A stretch of 64,000 nt of DNA from Fundidesulfovibrio magnetotacticus (lineage in GTDB: Bacteria > Desulfobacterota > Desulfovibrionia > Desulfovibrionales > Desulfovibrionaceae). A model generated the notes under the pieces. It did not search any database. It was not told where the DNA came from and saw only the letters and a list, made by a program, of their open reading frames with translations. The stretch lies in assembly GCF_013019105.1 (NCBI RefSeq), contig NZ_BLTE01000011.1, forward strand, positions 62,001-126,000. The letters run 5' to 3'. Position numbers and translations under genes: made by a program. This document shows, one piece after another, positions 61,909 through 64,000 of this stretch (position 1 is its first letter; each line of letters begins with the position of its first letter).

Positions 61909-62736
61909 ATGAAAAAGTCGCTGTTTCTTGTCGCGGCGTGTCTGGCGCTCCTGGCCGGTCCGGCCCTGGCCCAGACGCCAGCCTCCCAGCCCCCGGGCGA
62001 CCAGGGGCTGAGCGTGTTCCACGCAGGAAGCCTGGCCAAGCCCATGGCCGACCTGGCCAAGGCCTTCACCGCCGAGACCGGCGTGCCCGTCACGCTCACG
62101 GGCTCGGGGTCCGGGTCGCTCCGGCAGCGCATCGAGGCGGGCGAACGCCCCGGCGTGTTCGCCTCGGCCGACATGGGCAACCCCGAGGCCCTGGCCGCCA
62201 AGGGCCTGGCCTCCCGGCCCGCGCCCTTCGCGCGCAACGTGGTCTGCGCCCTGGCGAAGAAGTCCGTGGGGCTCACCCGTGACAACCTGCTGGACAAGCT
62301 TATGGACCCCGCCGTGAAGGTGGGAACCTCCACCCCCGTGCTGGACCCGGGCGGCGATTACGCCTGGATCGTCTTCGACAAGGCCGAAGCCCTGAAGAAG
62401 GGAGCGGCCCAGGCCCTGAAGGCCAAGGCGATCAAGCTCGTGGGCGACCCGGCGCTGCCCATGCCCCCCAAGGACTACCCCCGGGGCCAGATCGCCTGGC
62501 ACCTGGAAGAGGGCCGCGCGGACGTGTTCCTGGTCTACCTGACCACCTCGCGCCTGGCCCTGGCCGAGCTGCCGGGCCTGGAGATCGTGGAGCTTCCGGA
62601 GAGCCTGGCCGTGGGGGCGCTCTACGGAGTCTCCCTGGTGGAGGGACACACGCCGCGGGCCAAGGCCTTCACGGACTACCTGCTGGGACCCAAAGGTCAG
62701 GCCGTGCTGGAAGGCTACGGCTTCCGAAGGCCCTGA
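61909..62736 (+). CDS. Molybdate/tungstate ABC transporter substrate-binding protein
   Basis: The 275-residue periplasmic protein has a signal peptide MKKSLFLVAACLALLAGPALA and the ModA-like pattern LSVFHAGSLAKPMADLAKAF, GSGSGSLRQRIEAGERPGVFASAD, and DPGGDYAW. It binds an oxyanion for an ABC importer. ATG 61909 lies 4 nt after GGAGGT; a longer frame upstream is not used. No matching permease or ATPase gene lies directly downstream on the same strand; the ModB-type gene is on the other strand. Confidence 0.85.
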   Translation: MKKSLFLVAACLALLAGPALAQTPASQPPGDQGLSVFHAGSLAKPMADLAKAFTAETGVPVTLTGSGSGSLRQRIEAGERPGVFASADMGNPEALAAKGLASRPAPFARNVVCALAKKSVGLTRDNLLDKLMDPAVKVGTSTPVLDPGGDYAWIVFDKAEALKKGAAQALKAKAIKLVGDPALPMPPKDYPRGQIAWHLEEGRADVFLVYLTTSRLALAELPGLEIVELPESLAVGALYGVSLVEGHTPRAKAFTDYLLGPKGQAVLEGYGFRRP

Positions 62737-62957
62737 CGGTCCAGGCCGGGGAGCCGGGCGTTTCGTCCGATGACGGAGGCCCGCGCTTCGGCGCGGGCTC
62801 TGCTTGATGACAAACCCCGAGACGGGGTTCGTGGGAGCCGCTGGCGGGCGGCAAAGCCGCCCTGCTCCAGGCTGCGCTTCGCGCAGGGCTCCTGAAAAGC
62901 CGCAAGGCCGGCCTTTTCAGAAGCCACGGCCCGCGCTTCGGCGCGGGCCGAGCCCTT
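62737..62957. repeat. Gap holding repeat copy C and paired 20-nt hairpins
   Basis: Between the convergent modA-type and modB-type genes, the identical 20-nt hairpin GCCCGCGCTTCGGCGCGGGC occurs twice (62779-62798, 62929-62948), bracketing repeat copy C. Each can act as a GC-rich terminator. Confidence 0.7.
62801..62925 (+). repeat. Dispersed hairpin repeat, copy C
   Basis: Same hairpin chain as copies A and B: CAAACCCCG...CGGGGTT, GGGCGGCAAAGCCGCCC, CTGCGCTTCGCGCAG, then CTGAAAAG (62892-62899) / CTTTTCAG (62913-62920). It sits between two exact copies of a 20-nt hairpin. Confidence 0.85.
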
Positions 62958-63650
62958 TCAGAACGCCCCCAGCCTGCGCAGCGCCCAGAACACGCATGCC
63001 GACACCGCGCCCAGGAGCGTGCAGAGGGCGGCGGCGCTCTCGAACTCCCCGGCGGATACGGCGTTGTAGATCTCCAGCGAGAGTGTGTTGGTGCGCCCGA
63101 GGATGTTGCCGCCGAGCATCATGGTGATGCCCACCTCGCCCAGGGAGCGCCCGAACGCCAGGATCATCCCGGCGGCCAGGGAGCGGCGCACCGCCGGGAG
63201 CACCGCCAGGAAGAAGGCCTGGAGGGGCGTCTTGCCCAGCACCAGGGCCGCCTCGGCGAGCGCGGGCGGCAGCGAGCGGATGGCCGACTGCACCGGCCGC
63301 ACCACCAGGGGAAGTCCGGCCACGAAGGAGGCCAGGACCACGCCGTGGAAGGAGAAGACCAGCTCCACCCCCGCGTGCTCCAGGAGGAACGCGCCCACCA
63401 CGCCGCGCCGCCCCAGAAGCATCAGCAGCACGAACCCGATGGCCACGGGCGGGAAGACCAGGGGCAGGGTGACGGCCATCTCCACGGCCGTCTTCAGGGG
63501 CGAGCGCCCGCGCGCCAGCCACGCCCCGAGAGCCAGCCCGGCCGCGAGGTGCAAAGGCAGCGTGACCAGGGCCGTGCGCGCCGTGAGCCCCAGGGCGAAG
63601 AGCGCGTGGGGTTCGGCCAGGGCGGCCAGCCACGGGCCGGGCCCGGTCAC
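62958..63650 (-). CDS. modB: Molybdate ABC transporter permease ModB
   Basis: This 230-residue permease has about six helices and the ModB/CysT inner-membrane signature (EAALVLGKTPLQAFFLAVLP, the EAA loop contacting the ATPase). The C-terminal GRTNTLSLEIYNAV is also typical. Its start ATG 63650 overlaps the stop of the upstream ModA gene (ATGA), so the pair is one operon. The ATPase ModC is not in the window; 62958 is followed by repeat copy C. Confidence 0.92.
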   Translation of the reverse strand: MTGPGPWLAALAEPHALFALGLTARTALVTLPLHLAAGLALGAWLARGRSPLKTAVEMAVTLPLVFPPVAIGFVLLMLLGRRGVVGAFLLEHAGVELVFSFHGVVLASFVAGLPLVVRPVQSAIRSLPPALAEAALVLGKTPLQAFFLAVLPAVRRSLAAGMILAFGRSLGEVGITMMLGGNILGRTNTLSLEIYNAVSAGEFESAAALCTLLGAVSACVFWALRRLGAF

Positions 63651-64000
63651 AGCCCGTGCTTGGCGAGCAGGGCCTTGGCCTCGGGCGTGCCCAGGAAGCG
63701 CAGGTAGGCCGCCACGGCGGGCTTGGCCTTCGCGCCTGGCAGCAGGCCGCCCACGATGCGGATGGGCTCGTAGAGCGACTGGTCCACCTCCACGAAGCCC
63801 CCGATCCGGTCGCGCACGCCCAGGGCGTCGGTGAGGTTCACAAGCCCGGCCTTCACCTCGCCCGTGACCAGGTAGGCGCTCACCTGGGGCACGGTGGAGA
63901 CCTCCACCAGCCTGGGCCGCACGCTCTCCAGGAGCCCCGAGCGGGTGAGGAATTCCATGCCCGCCTTGCCGTAGATGGCGTTCTTCGTGTCGGGCAGGCC
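63647..64000 (-). CDS. modA: Molybdate ABC transporter substrate-binding protein ModA, C-terminal part (5' end outside window)
   Basis: The reading frame continues to the right edge, so only the last ~117 residues are seen: GLPDTKNAIYGKAGMEFL, then VSTVPQVSAYLVTGEVKAGLVNLTDAL and GAKAKPAVAAYLRFLGTPEAKALLAKHGL, which is the C-lobe of a ModA protein. It lies directly before modB, with overlap, as in modAB operons. This is a second binding protein in the region, next to the one at 61909, and its own permease is adjacent. Confidence 0.85.
   Translation of the reverse strand, partial: GLPDTKNAIYGKAGMEFLTRSGLLESVRPRLVEVSTVPQVSAYLVTGEVKAGLVNLTDALGVRDRIGGFVEVDQSLYEPIRIVGGLLPGAKAKPAVAAYLRFLGTPEAKALLAKHGL

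Overview
The window is a GC-rich stretch (about 70% G+C by eye) of a bacterial chromosome. Its gene content points to a sulfate-reducing deltaproteobacterium of the Desulfovibrionaceae. The evidence is the siroheme-dependent heme genes (ahbC-hemB-ahbD plus one siroheme decarboxylase subunit), a CO/H2-type energy-converting hydrogenase operon in the order cooM-K-L-X-U-H, hypA, cooF, a tungstate-type regulator (TunR family), and many small envelope proteins. No tRNA, rRNA, CRISPR array, insertion sequence or prophage was seen.

Layout. 1-3276: end of a glycosyltransferase, then a zinc-finger/Yip1 membrane protein, a small protein and a lipoprotein. 3520-5238: a LysR regulator facing an AT-rich island that holds an orphan terminator and a 90-residue protein. 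5340-11340: the alternative heme pathway (ahbC, hemB, ahbD, ahbA), a CYTH protein, rpe and an HPt protein. 11438-22931: seven tightly overlapping genes for a surface polysaccharide (fcl, glycosyltransferase, three large membrane or envelope proteins, flippase, SIS isomerase). 23045-28165: a lipoprotein, an NfeD/SPFH pair, a chemoreceptor and a beta-helix lipoprotein. 28223-34483: a GH63-like glucosidase, an NMT1-type binding protein coupled to an RsbU-type phosphatase, and a GNAT protein. 34511-39038: a Pat-type acetyltransferase divergent from an AMP-forming acyl-CoA synthetase. 39119-42423: a zinc phospholipase-like protein, an AraC regulator, a DMT transporter and a small protein. 42547-48273 (minus strand): a second glycan operon headed by an unusual radical SAM-SDR fusion. 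48545-57750: a CooA-like regulator and the coo hydrogenase operon. 57916-60541: a protein with a degenerate NifU/IscU-like domain, an HMA-like protein, TrmO and a small membrane protein. 60686-64000: TunR and molybdate/tungstate uptake genes.

How it fits together. The CooA-like protein keeps the His heme ligand. Candidate CooA palindromes lie before cooM and before hypA, so the hydrogenase is probably a CO- or redox-responsive regulon; no CO dehydrogenase gene is in the window. A strong terminator separates cooMKLXUH from hypA-cooF, and the second palindrome suggests the latter pair has its own promoter. TunR and two ModA-like proteins would match oxyanion uptake to supply.

The most unusual items are: the B12-type radical SAM protein fused to a DprE2-like reductase; the IscU-like domain lacking its first cysteine; TunR built on an apparently inactive tyrosine-recombinase fold; a three-copy dispersed hairpin repeat whose stems covary; and an AT-rich island with a stand-alone terminator (candidate small RNA). 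All functional calls come from reading the sequence and recalling families; no search was run.
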